A DNA stretch of 36,186 nucleotides from Dyadobacter sp. LHD-138 (GCF_030929615.1 NZ_JAVFVU010000054.1:1-36186), one strand, 5' to 3'. Positions 1-8,323 are shown, counted from the first letter of the stretch. Numbers and translations are program-made. Notes: a model not told the origin generated them from the letters alone.

Positions 1-84
1 AGTAGGTTGTCTGCGGCCCATTTTTCCTGATTTGCTTATAACTAAAGATAATCAATTCTGAAAAAATAAACAACACTATATACG

Positions 85-118
85 CAAAAAAAGAGACTGC
101 CCTTTTGAGACAGCCTCT
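85..118 (-). terminator. Rho-independent terminator of the small membrane protein gene
   Basis: Read leftward, AGAGGCTG (111-118) pairs with CAGTCTCT (92-99) across an 11-nt loop, with one G.U pair, and is followed by seven T residues. It lies just after the stop of the leftward gene at 147-584. Bases 1-84 hold nothing else I can support. Confidence 0.8.
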
Positions 119-146
119 TCGAAAAAATATTGCCAAAGCTATAAAA

Positions 147-584
147 CTATGCTACGTATTTATCACGGATTTGAAACAAGACCCAAAAGCCAAGTACGCC
201 GCCGATAATCACAGCAAGAATCGCCAGTTGAAGCAGGTTGCTGATCAAACTTAATAATAGTGCGTAGTACATAAGGTTCCAGCCTGCTTTTTTGCGGGCA
301 CGTAATGGTGAAAATGCCATCAGGTACATAATCATCATGACGGCTGCCAGGACGATACCTACATAAAAACTAAATCCGCTGCCGTAAGCTGCAAGTCCCA
401 GACCAATGGCTGCGCCGCCGATACCAAATGCGGCTAATAAACCCAGCAGGCCTAAAATGGCGCCAATGAGGATTAAATAGGGTCCGTACTGGACAAGAAG
501 TTCTTTGACATTGTCAGGAAAAGGAGGAAATTTTCCTAAAAAAATTGGTTCTAATTCGTTTTCAAGGATGAGTCTGGATTCCAT
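147..584 (-). CDS. Small multi-spanning membrane protein, function unknown
   Basis: This 145-residue protein is mostly hydrophobic. A short polar N-terminus (about residues 1-30, with a PPFPDNVKELL stretch) is followed by a Gly/Ala/Leu-rich helical hairpin (about 33-68), a helix at about 72-93, a basic loop (SPLRARKKAGW) and one or two C-terminal helices (about 104-138). The positive-inside rule would put the basic loop in the cytoplasm. There is no signal peptide, catalytic motif or metal site. It looks like a conserved Bacteroidota inner-membrane protein, but I do not recognise a named family and assign no function. It is a single-gene unit with its own terminator and diverges from the symporter gene at 790. 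Confidence 0.75.
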   Translation of the reverse strand: MESRLILENELEPIFLGKFPPFPDNVKELLVQYGPYLILIGAILGLLGLLAAFGIGGAAIGLGLAAYGSGFSFYVGIVLAAVMMIMYLMAFSPLRARKKAGWNLMYYALLLSLISNLLQLAILAVIIGGVLGFWVLFQIRDKYVA

Positions 585-789
585 TAACAGTAGATGTTTG
601 AAAAGTTGAGAAACAATTGATTATTTTTAGAAAGCTAGAAAAAATAGTGCAAATATTCAATAAAATCATCCAATGTATAGAGTTTATTTCGTAAAAGGTT
701 TAATTTGACCTACACATTCATGCAACCCTTTACCTGAATTTAGCTAAGTTTACTGATCCAAACTGTTACCTCATCTCCAAAATTCTTGT

Positions 790-2187
790 ATGAAGAACAA
801 AATTACCATTGTAAATCTGGCTCTTATTACCATTGCTGCGCTCGCCACAGTACTTAATGCTTATCACATTCTCCTGATTTCGACTGACGTATTGGTTGGA
901 CTTCGGTGGGCCGCTTTGGCAGGACTCATCATCTATGCCTTCCTGAAAAGAAATCTGACAACTTCCATTCTGATTTCGATGCTGGTGGGAACGGAAATTG
1001 GTTATGATTTTCCTGAATTGGGGACTAGCCTTCATTTTTTGAGACAGATTTTCCTTCAGATGATCAAAACGGTAATTGCGCCGCTTCTTTTTGCGACGTT
1101 GGTAACGGGTATCGCCGGGCATTCGGATTTGAAACAGGTAGGGCGCATGGGATGGAAATCTTTGCTTTATTTTGAGGTTGTAACAACGTTTGCATTGTTA
1201 ATAGGCTTGTTTTTCGCCAACTGGTTTAAGCCGGGCGCGGGCATTATCCCTCCTGCTAATCTGAATGCCGCTTTACCAAAAGTTGCTGACCAGACCTGGC
1301 AGGATATTGTCGTACATTCATTCCCTGAAAACCTTGCGAAATCGGTTTATCACGGAGAGGTTCTTCAGATTGTTGTTTTTAGCGTTCTTTTTGGGATAAG
1401 TCTGGCGATGATCCCGGCGGCAAAGAAGGAGAAATTTGTGGCTGGTATAGAAACACTTGCGGAGGTAATGTTCAAGTTCACAAAGATCATTATGCTTTTT
1501 GCTCCGGTTGGTGTAGGCGCCGCTATTGCGGAGACGGTAGGACATATGGGTATTGATGTGCTTAAAAACCTGGCTATGATGCTGGCTACTTTGTATTGCG
1601 CGCTGCTGGCTTTTATGCTGCTGGTGTTTGTGCCGGTTATGCTGATCGCAAAAATCCCGATTATCAAATTTATCAAGAATATCTTTGAACCGGTTTCTAT
1701 TGCCTTTGCTACGACGAGTTCAGAATCTGCGTTGCCTAAGGCGATGGAGAAAATGGAGAAGTTTGGCGTTCCCCGTCAGATCGTTTCCTTCGTTATGCCG
1801 ACCGGTTATAGTTTTAATCTGGACGGATCAACGTTGTATCTGGCATTGGCAACGGTATTTGTTGCGCAGGCCACCGGGACGGAAATGTCAGTCGGGCAGC
1901 AGCTTTCCATGGTGTTTTTACTGATGTTAACCAGTAAAGGCGTAGCAGGTATTCCTCGGGCGACTCTGGTGATTTTGCTTGGCGCGATTGCCAATTTCGG
2001 TATGCCTGAGTGGCCGGTGTTGCTTTTGATGGGTATTGATGAACTGATGGATATGGCCCGAACTTCTGTCAATGTGACAGGAAACTGCCTTGCAACCGCG
2101 GTTATTGCACGTTGGGAAGGGGAGCTGGACGATGAAAAAATGCAAATGTCCGACAAAGTCTTAGAGGAAGAAGTCATTTCAGCTTAA
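790..2187 (+). CDS. Dicarboxylate/amino acid:cation symporter (GltP/GltT-like, DAACS family)
   Basis: The product is a 465-residue inner-membrane secondary transporter of the SDF/DAACS family, which imports glutamate, aspartate or C4-dicarboxylates with H+ or Na+. Family marks are the serine-rich re-entrant loop ATTSSESALPKAM, the NLDGSTLY motif, and the helix-8 motif DMARTSVNVTGN, which carries the Asp, Arg, Thr and Asn used for acidic amino-acid binding. The DMARTxVNV pattern is closer to GltT/GltP glutamate-aspartate carriers than to DctA. The Asp that follows NVTG in the archaeal Na+-coupled homologue GltPh is Asn here, which may point to proton coupling (inference). The length is slightly above the usual 420-440 because of an N-terminal helix pair and a polar tail. 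It is transcribed singly or with the yffB-like gene 60 bp downstream. Confidence 0.92.
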   Translation: MKNKITIVNLALITIAALATVLNAYHILLISTDVLVGLRWAALAGLIIYAFLKRNLTTSILISMLVGTEIGYDFPELGTSLHFLRQIFLQMIKTVIAPLLFATLVTGIAGHSDLKQVGRMGWKSLLYFEVVTTFALLIGLFFANWFKPGAGIIPPANLNAALPKVADQTWQDIVVHSFPENLAKSVYHGEVLQIVVFSVLFGISLAMIPAAKKEKFVAGIETLAEVMFKFTKIIMLFAPVGVGAAIAETVGHMGIDVLKNLAMMLATLYCALLAFMLLVFVPVMLIAKIPIIKFIKNIFEPVSIAFATTSSESALPKAMEKMEKFGVPRQIVSFVMPTGYSFNLDGSTLYLALATVFVAQATGTEMSVGQQLSMVFLLMLTSKGVAGIPRATLVILLGAIANFGMPEWPVLLLMGIDELMDMARTSVNVTGNCLATAVIARWEGELDDEKMQMSDKVLEEEVISA

Positions 2188-2206
2188 AATTAATCATTAG
2201 TAAAAT

Positions 2207-2231
2207 GGCCGTCAGAGCAAGTTTGGCGGCC
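2207..2231 (+). terminator. Possible weak hairpin after the symporter gene
   Basis: GGCCGTC (2207-2213) can pair with GGCGGCC (2225-2231) through an 11-nt loop with one G.U pair. No T tract follows, so it may be an attenuator or mRNA 3'-end stabiliser rather than a full terminator. It sits in the 60-bp gap before the next gene. Confidence 0.3.
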
Positions 2232-2247
2232 GAAAGTATCAAAATTT

Positions 2248-2601
2248 ATGTTTACTGTATACGGAATCCCGAATTGCAACACGGTGAAAAAGGCCAGGAC
2301 ATGGCTCGATGAAAAGGGCATACCTTACACTTTTCATGATTACAAAAAGAAAGGCATAACCGCCGAGAAAATATCCAGCTGGTTTCAGTATTATCCATGG
2401 GAAAAGCTGGTTAATAAAGCAGGCACGACCTGGAAACAATTGTCAGATGCGGAGAAAGCTGCCGTTACTGATGGAAACTCAGCATCCGATCTGATGATTG
2501 CTAAAAATTCGGTGATCAAAAGGCCATTGATCGAAGACGCTTCGGGAAAGGCCGTAGCATTGGGTTTTTCTGAAAAAGAATACGAAGAAGCGTTTTTATA
2601 A
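2248..2601 (+). CDS. YffB-like member of the ArsC/Spx family
   Basis: A 117-residue cytoplasmic protein with a thioredoxin-like ArsC fold. It opens with a beta strand and the motif YGIPNCNTVKKARTWL, whose Cys10 is the single cysteine at the position used by ArsC and Spx. GTTWKQL in the middle and IKRPLIEDASGKAVALGFSE near the end match the E. coli YffB pattern almost word for word. YffB proteins are thought to be glutathione- or thiol-dependent reductases, but the true substrate is not established. The basic residues expected of a true arsenate reductase active site are not evident, and no ars genes are nearby, so I would not call it arsenate reductase. A strong terminator follows at 2630-2664. 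Confidence 0.85.
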   Translation: MFTVYGIPNCNTVKKARTWLDEKGIPYTFHDYKKKGITAEKISSWFQYYPWEKLVNKAGTTWKQLSDAEKAAVTDGNSASDLMIAKNSVIKRPLIEDASGKAVALGFSEKEYEEAFL

Positions 2602-2629
2602 CGCAGATCGAATTTGTTGATTTTGACAG

Positions 2630-2664
2630 TTAGCGGACGGTAAATGGCTGTCCGCTAATTTTTT
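2630..2664 (+). terminator. Rho-independent terminator after the yffB-like gene
   Basis: A perfect 9-bp stem, TTAGCGGAC (2630-2638) with GTCCGCTAA (2650-2658), is followed by TTTTTT. Confidence 0.9.
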
Positions 2665-2748
2665 GTGTTAACTTTTGTTCACAACGGAGGGTATGGCATA
2701 AGTTTTTGATAAATTTAGCCTATTCATTTCAGCGCAAATTATTAAACT

Positions 2749-3426
2749 ATGGATGACGAGCTTATTGAAAATAGGGTCAATGATCGTATTCATTCGATTG
2801 ACAGGATTGCGGAACAGCTTCCGGTAATCATCATCATTCATAGCATTACAGATTTTTCTGTGGTTTATATGTCCCCCCATGGTTTGGAATTGTTAGGGAT
2901 TACGCTCGAAGAAATCAGGGAAATGAAAGCGGAATATCGCGCGCGGTTTTTCAATATTGACGACTGGGATGATTATGCCCCAAAAATAAAGAAGCTGCTC
3001 ACAGAAAATGATATGAATGAAAGTATCACGTATTTACAGCAGGTAAAACTTGTCGCGCATGACCAATGGGTGTGGTACATGAGTGCTACCCGGCTTTTTA
3101 TGCAAAATGAGGCCGGTGCGCCGATCCTGACCATTACGACGGCAACGTCCATTGATGATATGAAGCATTTGTCGTTAAAGGCAGAAAAACTGCTGGAAGA
3201 GAATACGTTTTTGAGGAATAACTATCAAAAATTTTCGACACTCGGAAAACGTGAAAAGGAAATTTTAAAGCTGGTAGCACTCGGGAAAAGTTCTCCGGAC
3301 ATTGGTGATGAACTCCACATCGCTTCCGCAACCGTGGATGCACACCGGAAGAATATCAAAAAGAAATTGTCAATCAGCTCTCATTATGATTTTACCCAAT
3401 ATGCCAGGGCATTTGACCTGATCTGA
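2749..3426 (+). CDS. PAS-LuxR transcriptional regulator
   Basis: A 225-residue cytoplasmic DNA-binding regulator. Residues about 15-140 look like a PAS-type sensor domain, with IHSITDFSVVYMSPHGLELLG near its start and WVWYMSATRLFM toward its end. A short coiled linker (about 145-162) joins it to a C-terminal LuxR/GerE helix-turn-helix (about 163-225), with LGKREKEILKLVALGKSSPD, then HIASATVDAHRKNIKKKL. There is no receiver domain and no phosphoacceptor Asp pattern, so it probably responds to a ligand or partner sensed by the PAS fold rather than to a kinase. Similar PAS-LuxR proteins are common in Cytophagales. It stands alone, so its targets cannot be told from context. The gene ends convergently with the next one at a two-way terminator. 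Confidence 0.85.
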   Translation: MDDELIENRVNDRIHSIDRIAEQLPVIIIIHSITDFSVVYMSPHGLELLGITLEEIREMKAEYRARFFNIDDWDDYAPKIKKLLTENDMNESITYLQQVKLVAHDQWVWYMSATRLFMQNEAGAPILTITTATSIDDMKHLSLKAEKLLEENTFLRNNYQKFSTLGKREKEILKLVALGKSSPDIGDELHIASATVDAHRKNIKKKLSISSHYDFTQYARAFDLI

Positions 3427-3459
3427 AAAAAGCAAGCCGGTTTAGGCTTACATTTTTTT
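3426..3459. terminator. Short bidirectional terminator
   Basis: AAGCC (3434-3438) pairs with GGCTT (3445-3449), with an A tract on the left and a T tract on the right, so U runs follow the stem in both directions. The stem is short (5 bp plus one pair past a mismatch). It lies between convergent genes. Confidence 0.55.
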
Positions 3460-3473
3460 AGATCAGAAATCTG

Positions 3474-4115
3474 TTATTTTATACGGCCCTTGGCTGTTTC
3501 CAAAGCCTTTTGCTTGTTTTGCAAATCAATCAGGGAATTACCTGCTTCGAGTTTCTTTTTCTCCAATGCTGCCCGCAGCTCGGTCAGTTTTTTTTCCGTC
3601 TTTTCGATTTCCTTAGCCATGTTGTCATTTTCCTTTGTCTGCTTTTGATAGCTTTTTTCAGATGAGACAAAAATTTCGTCGGCAACACGTGCTTCCTCAC
3701 GAACACGGGCATAGTCCGCGAAATCTTTCAGGATACTTTCCGCATTTTTATAGGCGTCGTCCGAGGCATTGGTCACGTACTGACCATTCGCATAAAGGGC
3801 GAGGAAAACCTGAGACAGGTCTTTTCCTGCGTTAATCTGGCTTGTAATTTTTACAGGAGTGTGTGAAACGGATGGCACAGATGCTTTTTCGATGGTGTAT
3901 ACACCACGTTTGCTCTTAACTTTTCCGAATTTATCAAGATAAGATTCCCAGTATTTGCTCAAATATTTTTCCGAGATATGCTGATTAAGGTTCAGTCCGA
4001 AATATTCCTGCTGATCAATGGTTTGTTTTCCGGGCGATACACTTTGCGCACGAAGGGATAGCGCCGTTAATGATAGGATAACAGCGAAAAGAAACGAATT
4101 AGTGTGAAGTTTCAT
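3474..4115 (-). CDS. Secreted coiled-coil protein, function unknown
   Basis: A 213-residue protein with a clear Sec signal peptide: KLHT, a hydrophobic core, then LSLRAQS with cleavage expected after Ala23. The mature N-terminal half (about 30-115) looks globular and contains a hydrophobic SQVFLALYANGQYV segment. The C-terminal half (about 120-213) is a long charged helix with heptad-like spacing, rich in Lys and Glu, so a coiled coil is likely. There is no lipobox and no sorting domain, so a periplasmic location is expected. It starts 18 bases after the methyltransferase stop, which suggests one transcript. I recognise no family and assign no function. Confidence 0.75.
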   Translation of the reverse strand: MKLHTNSFLFAVILSLTALSLRAQSVSPGKQTIDQQEYFGLNLNQHISEKYLSKYWESYLDKFGKVKSKRGVYTIEKASVPSVSHTPVKITSQINAGKDLSQVFLALYANGQYVTNASDDAYKNAESILKDFADYARVREEARVADEIFVSSEKSYQKQTKENDNMAKEIEKTEKKLTELRAALEKKKLEAGNSLIDLQNKQKALETAKGRIK

Positions 4116-4133
4116 GTTATTTTGATTGAAAGA

Positions 4134-5354
4134 TTATAGTTTTTTAGTTACCACTACGATCTTTTTCTGATTGGATAGCGTAGTCGCAAAGAGGTAAAAA
4201 TTACCACCATCTTTAAGACGCCATTTTTTTCTCAGGTCATCAATTTTTGCGGGAAAATTTCTTATCGTCAGATTTGCCTTGTTATCTTTTACATAATTAT
4301 CGATCTCCCGGGCATCGGGTTTGCAAACGGCAATGATCTCAAAACAACGGCCGGGGAAGTTGGGAACCGGATCTTTTGAGGTATACAAATGGCTGTGAAC
4401 GGCCAGTTTTTTTACATGGAATGCGGGACAAATACATCTAAAACCACCTGCTTTCAAAACCGCGGGATGGGGCTCATACAAATACGAAAGCGGTTCACTG
4501 AATTCCATTACCGCATCCCGTTCCTGTGCGCGTGTGAAATCCAGCTGATGCAGGATATTCCCTTCGGAATCAACGACGCGCGCCTTGATCTGCAATTCGT
4601 CATCAAATGAATCTTTGTTCAGACTGAAAAGTAATTCTTTACATTCCTGCTCATAACCCATCACATGAATTTCTTTAACCGCTTTGAGCTCCTGAACGGC
4701 CAGATCGATATCCAGCAGCGGAGACGTTTTCAGCAAAACATTCGGAGCATGTTTAAATAATTCAGGGAGGTGAAATTTTACATCCGGCGCGCAGTCGGAA
4801 AGCAGGACAACTTTTTGCTTATTGGCATCTCTGCGGGCCGGATCCGCATAAATCCAGTCTGCCTGCGCGTTTGTTTTTGCCAGTGCGGCGATAGAATCGT
4901 CGTGGTGAACCAATATATTTTTTGCGTTCAACAACGCAAAATTGTAACGGGCAGTTTCAGCGACTTCCTCCTGTTGTTCGTAATAATGTGCCTCGTCAAA
5001 ATTCCGGCTCAGGTAGTAAGAATCGACGCCCATGCCGCCGGTAATATCAATCAGGGTTTTCCCATGGATCAACGTTGATTTATATTTTGCCGTTGCCTCC
5101 GAGGAACATTGTTCCACGGACAAAGCGGGTGGGAAAATCAGTTTTTCAACGGAGGACCATTCCGGTAATTTTTTTGATGCTTTCTGACGGGAGAGAATTT
5201 GGGCGGCCAGTTTTTTTACGTCCAGTCCCTTAAATCCGGAAGATTTCAGAACCAGTCGGGTTACATCTTCGTTCTTGTTTTTTTGTATAAAATCAAGTTC
5301 TGATTCTGTAAAACCAATATCGGGTACATTCTTATTTGTTGTATTCTCGTCCAT
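4134..5354 (-). CDS. Class I SAM-dependent methyltransferase with THUMP-like C-terminal domain (PG_1098 type)
   Basis: A 406-residue cytoplasmic protein. The N-terminal helical part (about 1-90) precedes a Rossmann methyltransferase core. Motif I is LIDITGGMGVDSYYLS, where SAM binds, an acidic residue follows at YYEQQEEV, and the catalytic-loop motif is DWIYADPARRD, which takes the place of the NPPY of N6-adenine or guanine enzymes. The last ~75 residues (about 330-406) fit the small THUMP-like domain of Bacteroidota proteins related to Porphyromonas PG_1098. A THUMP-like module suggests an RNA substrate (tRNA or rRNA), but the exact base is unknown. It is first in a leftward pair with the secreted coiled-coil gene, and its promoter probably lies at 5441-5448, inside a dyad. 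Confidence 0.85.
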   Translation of the reverse strand: MDENTTNKNVPDIGFTESELDFIQKNKNEDVTRLVLKSSGFKGLDVKKLAAQILSRQKASKKLPEWSSVEKLIFPPALSVEQCSSEATAKYKSTLIHGKTLIDITGGMGVDSYYLSRNFDEAHYYEQQEEVAETARYNFALLNAKNILVHHDDSIAALAKTNAQADWIYADPARRDANKQKVVLLSDCAPDVKFHLPELFKHAPNVLLKTSPLLDIDLAVQELKAVKEIHVMGYEQECKELLFSLNKDSFDDELQIKARVVDSEGNILHQLDFTRAQERDAVMEFSEPLSYLYEPHPAVLKAGGFRCICPAFHVKKLAVHSHLYTSKDPVPNFPGRCFEIIAVCKPDAREIDNYVKDNKANLTIRNFPAKIDDLRKKWRLKDGGNFYLFATTLSNQKKIVVVTKKL

Positions 5355-5440
5355 TTCTTCGGATCATTAACAGGTTTGCAATCCTGTTTTTTTAACCGAA
5401 AGTACTCTTTTTTTATTTATAAAAATTCCTCATAACCACG

Positions 5441-5448
5441 CAAATATA
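5441..5448 (-). promoter_or_regulatory. Candidate -7 promoter element (TATATTTG) for the methyltransferase gene
   Basis: Read leftward this is TATATTTG, a perfect match to the Bacteroidota TAnnTTTG -7 element, about 90 bases before the start codon. No good TTG -33 element sits at the expected distance. The site overlaps the inverted repeat at 5444-5476. Confidence 0.5.
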
Positions 5449-5476
5449 TAGATTCCTTTGAATCAGAGCTATATAT
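5444..5476. repeat. Nested inverted repeat in the divergent acs/methyltransferase gap
   Basis: ATATATAG (5444-5451) is matched by CTATATAT (5469-5476), and inside it GATTC (5451-5455) pairs with GAATC (5460-5464) around CTTT. It overlaps the proposed leftward -7 element, so it may be an operator. The rest of the 5355-5601 gap is AT-rich leader sequence. Confidence 0.55.
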
Positions 5477-5601
5477 GCCGATTCTGGGTTTATTTATAGA
5501 ATACTGAAAAAAGATTCTGTTTTGTTTTAAGTTGGACGAACCAAATGAAAATTATAAATTGTCGGTTATTATAGCAATTTCCTAAGTTAACCTTTTTAAT
5601 C

Positions 5602-7491
5602 ATGAGAATTAAAACCTTTGAAGAGTATCAGGTTGCCTACCAGCAAAGTGTGGACGATCCCGAAGGTTATTGGGCCGAAGTTGGCCAACAGTTTCAATGG
5701 CGCAAACCATGGAGAAAAGTTTTAAGCGGGGATTTTTCCCAGGCAAGCGTGAAATGGTATGAAGGCGGTGTGCTGAATATTACCGAAAATGCGCTTGACC
5801 GGCACCTTGCAGACAAGGGGGATCAGCCTGCGATTATCTGGGAGCCAAATGATCCGGACGACCGGGCGGTAACCATCACATACAACGTTTTGTATGACCG
5901 TGTTTGCCGTTTTGCCAATGTTTTAAAAAAGCATGGCGTAAAAAAGGGTGACAGGGTTTGTATATACCTGCCGATGGTGCCTGAGCTGACGATCGCTGTG
6001 CTTGCCTGTGCCCGTATCGGCGCGGTTCACTCGGTGGTTTTTGGTGGATTCTCCGCCAAATCCATTGCAGATCGTATCAATGATGCAGCATGTACAATGG
6101 TGATTACTTCGGACGGTTCTTACCGTGGCCCGAAAGTGATCCCGATGAAAGAAACGGTCGATAACGCGCTGGATTTATGCAAAACAGTTAAAAACGTGAT
6201 CGTCATGACGCGTACCCGCACACCGGTTTCCATGCTGAAAGGGAGGGATCTGTGGTGGGAGGAAGAAGAAAAGACAGTGGATTCTGTATGTCCGGCTGAA
6301 CCGATGGATGCGGAAGATACACTTTTCATTCTTTATACTTCGGGGTCAACAGGAAAACCAAAGGGTGTGGTGCATACCATTGCCGGATACATGGTTTTTG
6401 CAACGCATACGTTTGCCAACGTTTTCCAGTATGAGCCCGGCGAAGTGCATTTTTGTACCGCGGATATCGGCTGGATCACCGGTCATAGTTATATTGTTTA
6501 CGGACCGCTTTGTTACGGAGCTACTTCATTGATTTTTGAAGGGGTGCCGACTTATCCGGACGCCGGCCGTTTCTGGCAGATTGTAGCAAAACATAAGGTT
6601 AACATTTTATATACCGCACCGACGGCGATCCGCTCTTTGATGAGCTTTGGCTTGTCGTATGTAAAAGATTACGATTTGTCTTCTTTGAAAAAACTCGGTT
6701 CGGTTGGAGAGCCTATCAATGAAGAGGCATGGCAATGGTTTAAGCAGAACATCGGGAAAGGCCTGTGTCCTTTGGTGGATACCTGGTGGCAAACCGAAAC
6801 TGGCGGTATCATGATTTCATCACTTGCGGGTGTTACGCCAGAAAAACCGACATATGCGACTTTGCCGCTTCCTGGTATTCAACCGGTGCTGGTGGATGAA
6901 AAAGGTGAGATCATCGAAGGAAATGATGTCAGCGGGAATCTTTGCATAAAATTCCCGTGGCCGGGTATGATCAGAACGACTTATGGCGATCACGAACGTT
7001 GCAAACAAACTTATTTCTCAACCTACCCGGGCATGTATTTCACCGGCGACGGCTGTTTGCGTGATGAGGATGGTAATTACAGAATCACCGGTCGTGTGGA
7101 TGACGTGATGAATGTTTCAGGGCATAGAATTGGTACGGCCGAGGTGGAAAATGCGATCAACATGCACCTGGGTGTCGTGGAATCTGCCGTTGTGGGTTAT
7201 CCGCACGAGATCAAAGGGCAGGGGATATACGCTTATATCATCACGGAAAGTAAACCGGATGATCCTGAAATGATGCGCAAAGATATCGCTGCGACTGTGT
7301 CACGTCTGATTGGTCCAATTGCGAAACCGGACAAAATTCAGTTTGTAGCAGGATTGCCAAAAACAAGGTCAGGAAAAATCATGCGCCGTATTTTACGTAA
7401 AGTTGCCGAAGGAGAAATGGACAGTTTGGGAGATACCTCAACCTTACTTGATCCGGGTGTAGTGGAGGAAATAAAAGCAGGAGCGCTGTAA
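5602..7491 (+). CDS. acs: Acetyl-CoA synthetase (AMP-forming)
   Basis: The product makes acetyl-CoA from acetate, ATP and CoA through acetyl-AMP, in the cytoplasm. It has 629 residues against about 650 in E. coli. The order of motifs is complete: the N-terminal acetyl-CoA synthetase cap (about 5-60), the ATP-binding loop YTSGSTGKPKGVVHT, the acetate-pocket motif DTWWQTETGG, the hinge region YFTGDGCLRDEDGNYRITGR, VDDVMNVSGHRIGTAEVE, and the C-terminal PKTRSGKIMRRILR, whose Lys592 is the residue that is reversibly acetylated in the family. It is a single-gene unit between a divergent regulatory gap and a long terminator hairpin. No acetylase or deacetylase gene is adjacent. Confidence 0.97.
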   Translation: MRIKTFEEYQVAYQQSVDDPEGYWAEVGQQFQWRKPWRKVLSGDFSQASVKWYEGGVLNITENALDRHLADKGDQPAIIWEPNDPDDRAVTITYNVLYDRVCRFANVLKKHGVKKGDRVCIYLPMVPELTIAVLACARIGAVHSVVFGGFSAKSIADRINDAACTMVITSDGSYRGPKVIPMKETVDNALDLCKTVKNVIVMTRTRTPVSMLKGRDLWWEEEEKTVDSVCPAEPMDAEDTLFILYTSGSTGKPKGVVHTIAGYMVFATHTFANVFQYEPGEVHFCTADIGWITGHSYIVYGPLCYGATSLIFEGVPTYPDAGRFWQIVAKHKVNILYTAPTAIRSLMSFGLSYVKDYDLSSLKKLGSVGEPINEEAWQWFKQNIGKGLCPLVDTWWQTETGGIMISSLAGVTPEKPTYATLPLPGIQPVLVDEKGEIIEGNDVSGNLCIKFPWPGMIRTTYGDHERCKQTYFSTYPGMYFTGDGCLRDEDGNYRITGRVDDVMNVSGHRIGTAEVENAINMHLGVVESAVVGYPHEIKGQGIYAYIITESKPDDPEMMRKDIAATVSRLIGPIAKPDKIQFVAGLPKTRSGKIMRRILRKVAEGEMDSLGDTSTLLDPGVVEEIKAGAL

Positions 7492-7503
7492 GAAAATAAT
7501 GAC

Positions 7504-7550
7504 AAATGGCCGGTTAACTGAAATCTCGTGTTTCAGTTAATCGGCCATTT
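7504..7550. terminator. 20-bp bidirectional terminator hairpin
   Basis: Bases 7504-7523 pair with 7531-7550 over 20 positions with a single G.U, around a 7-nt loop (TCTCGTG). The stem ends in AAAT/ATTT, giving U residues in both directions. It separates acs from the convergent leftward run. Confidence 0.85.
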
Positions 7551-7556
7551 ACTATT

Positions 7557-7694
7557 TTAAGCCAGTTTCTTATCCGTACTGCATCCGCAGCCTTTTCCGC
7601 AGCCGCTGTTGCTGTCAAACGATTTCCAGATCTTCCGGCCGATATAACCGGCTGCACATAAGAAAAGAACCAGTACTATTATTTGCTGTATCAT
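7557..7694 (-). CDS. FeoB-associated Cys-rich membrane peptide
   Basis: This is a 45-residue peptide starting MIQQIIVLVLFLCAAGYI. A single N-terminal transmembrane helix (about 3-19) is followed by the basic stretch GRKIWKSF and a Cys-rich tail, SGCGKGCGCSTDKK, with three closely spaced cysteines. This layout is that of the FeoB-associated Cys-rich family, usually encoded beside the ferrous-iron transporter FeoB and supposed to help handle Fe2+ or a metal cluster at the membrane. No feoA or feoB occurs in the window, so it is an orphan here. Its start lies 14 bases after the YfiT stop, so it probably ends the leftward operon. The function remains inferred from family layout. Confidence 0.8.
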   Translation of the reverse strand: MIQQIIVLVLFLCAAGYIGRKIWKSFDSNSGCGKGCGCSTDKKLA

Positions 7695-7708
7695 ATAACC
7701 GAAACAGT

Positions 7709-8248
7709 TTACGACGGCCAATTGTTCCTCGCTGCCAGTTGAAAAGCGTGTTGGTAGTGGTGTTCACTATGCCATGCATAAGTTGCGATAACGGCATCCA
7801 AACGGTTTACGCTGTTATTGGCAGGGTGCGTATAGGTACGCGCCAGATCCGCCTCACTAAGCGAATTAAGCAGCAGCACCCAGCGGAGGTGAATGTATCT
7901 CAAAAGCTGCAAAGACAATTCTACCGGGCCTTCTTTGGCATCCGGAAGCTCGGCCCACAATGCTTCTTCGTAAGGTTTGATAATTGGATTGTCCTCTGTA
8001 AGGGCCAGCCGGAACCTTGTATAGGCGTTCATGTGGCTGTCTGCGACGTGGTGAACCAACTGTCTTACAGTCCAGCCATCAGGTCGGTAGGGCGTGTTAT
8101 ATTTTTCTGTGTCCCAGCCACCCAGAAGGTTAATGAATTTAGAAGGCAGTGCGCTGATAATCTGAATGTTCGTTTTTATTTCGGCAGCTGTGTAACTTTC
8201 TTGCGGCGTAAATCTTCCGATCGGAAATCGTAGTTGTTCCAGTTCCAT
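7709..8248 (-). CDS. YfiT/DinB-superfamily metal-dependent hydrolase or thiol transferase
   Basis: A 179-residue cytoplasmic four-helix-bundle protein of the DinB/YfiT superfamily. The opening MELEQLRFPIGRFTPQESY lines up with Bacillus YfiT, so I take the internal Met at 8248 rather than the Met four codons upstream. Metal ligands are seen as GWTVRQLVHHVADSHMNAY (first histidines) and AWHSEHHYQHAF (C-terminal histidines), the usual His triad binding Zn or Ni. YfiT relatives include bacillithiol S-transferases. Whether this organism makes bacillithiol cannot be told from the window. It is followed closely by the FeoB-associated peptide gene and preceded at 75 bp by the inositol phosphatase gene. 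Confidence 0.85.
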   Translation of the reverse strand: MELEQLRFPIGRFTPQESYTAAEIKTNIQIISALPSKFINLLGGWDTEKYNTPYRPDGWTVRQLVHHVADSHMNAYTRFRLALTEDNPIIKPYEEALWAELPDAKEGPVELSLQLLRYIHLRWVLLLNSLSEADLARTYTHPANNSVNRLDAVIATYAWHSEHHYQHAFQLAARNNWPS

Positions 8249-8323
8249 GGTTAATATCATTATGAAGTAGTGAATGATGCAGGATTTTAGCCCTTATCTG
8301 AATTTTGACAATTCTTTTGTTTT

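Noticed and set aside
2248..2601. Arsenate reductase (ArsC) assignment
   Set aside because: The sequence follows YffB over its whole length, and no ars genes are nearby.
5509..5565. Promoter for acs (TTG, 18 bases, TATAAATTG)
   Set aside because: The -7 candidate matches the TAnnTTTG pattern poorly at any accepted spacing, so no acs promoter is claimed.
7739..8233. Rightward ORF (164 codons) opposite the YfiT gene
   Set aside because: The leftward frame has the YfiT metal motifs. The rightward one has no recognisable domain.
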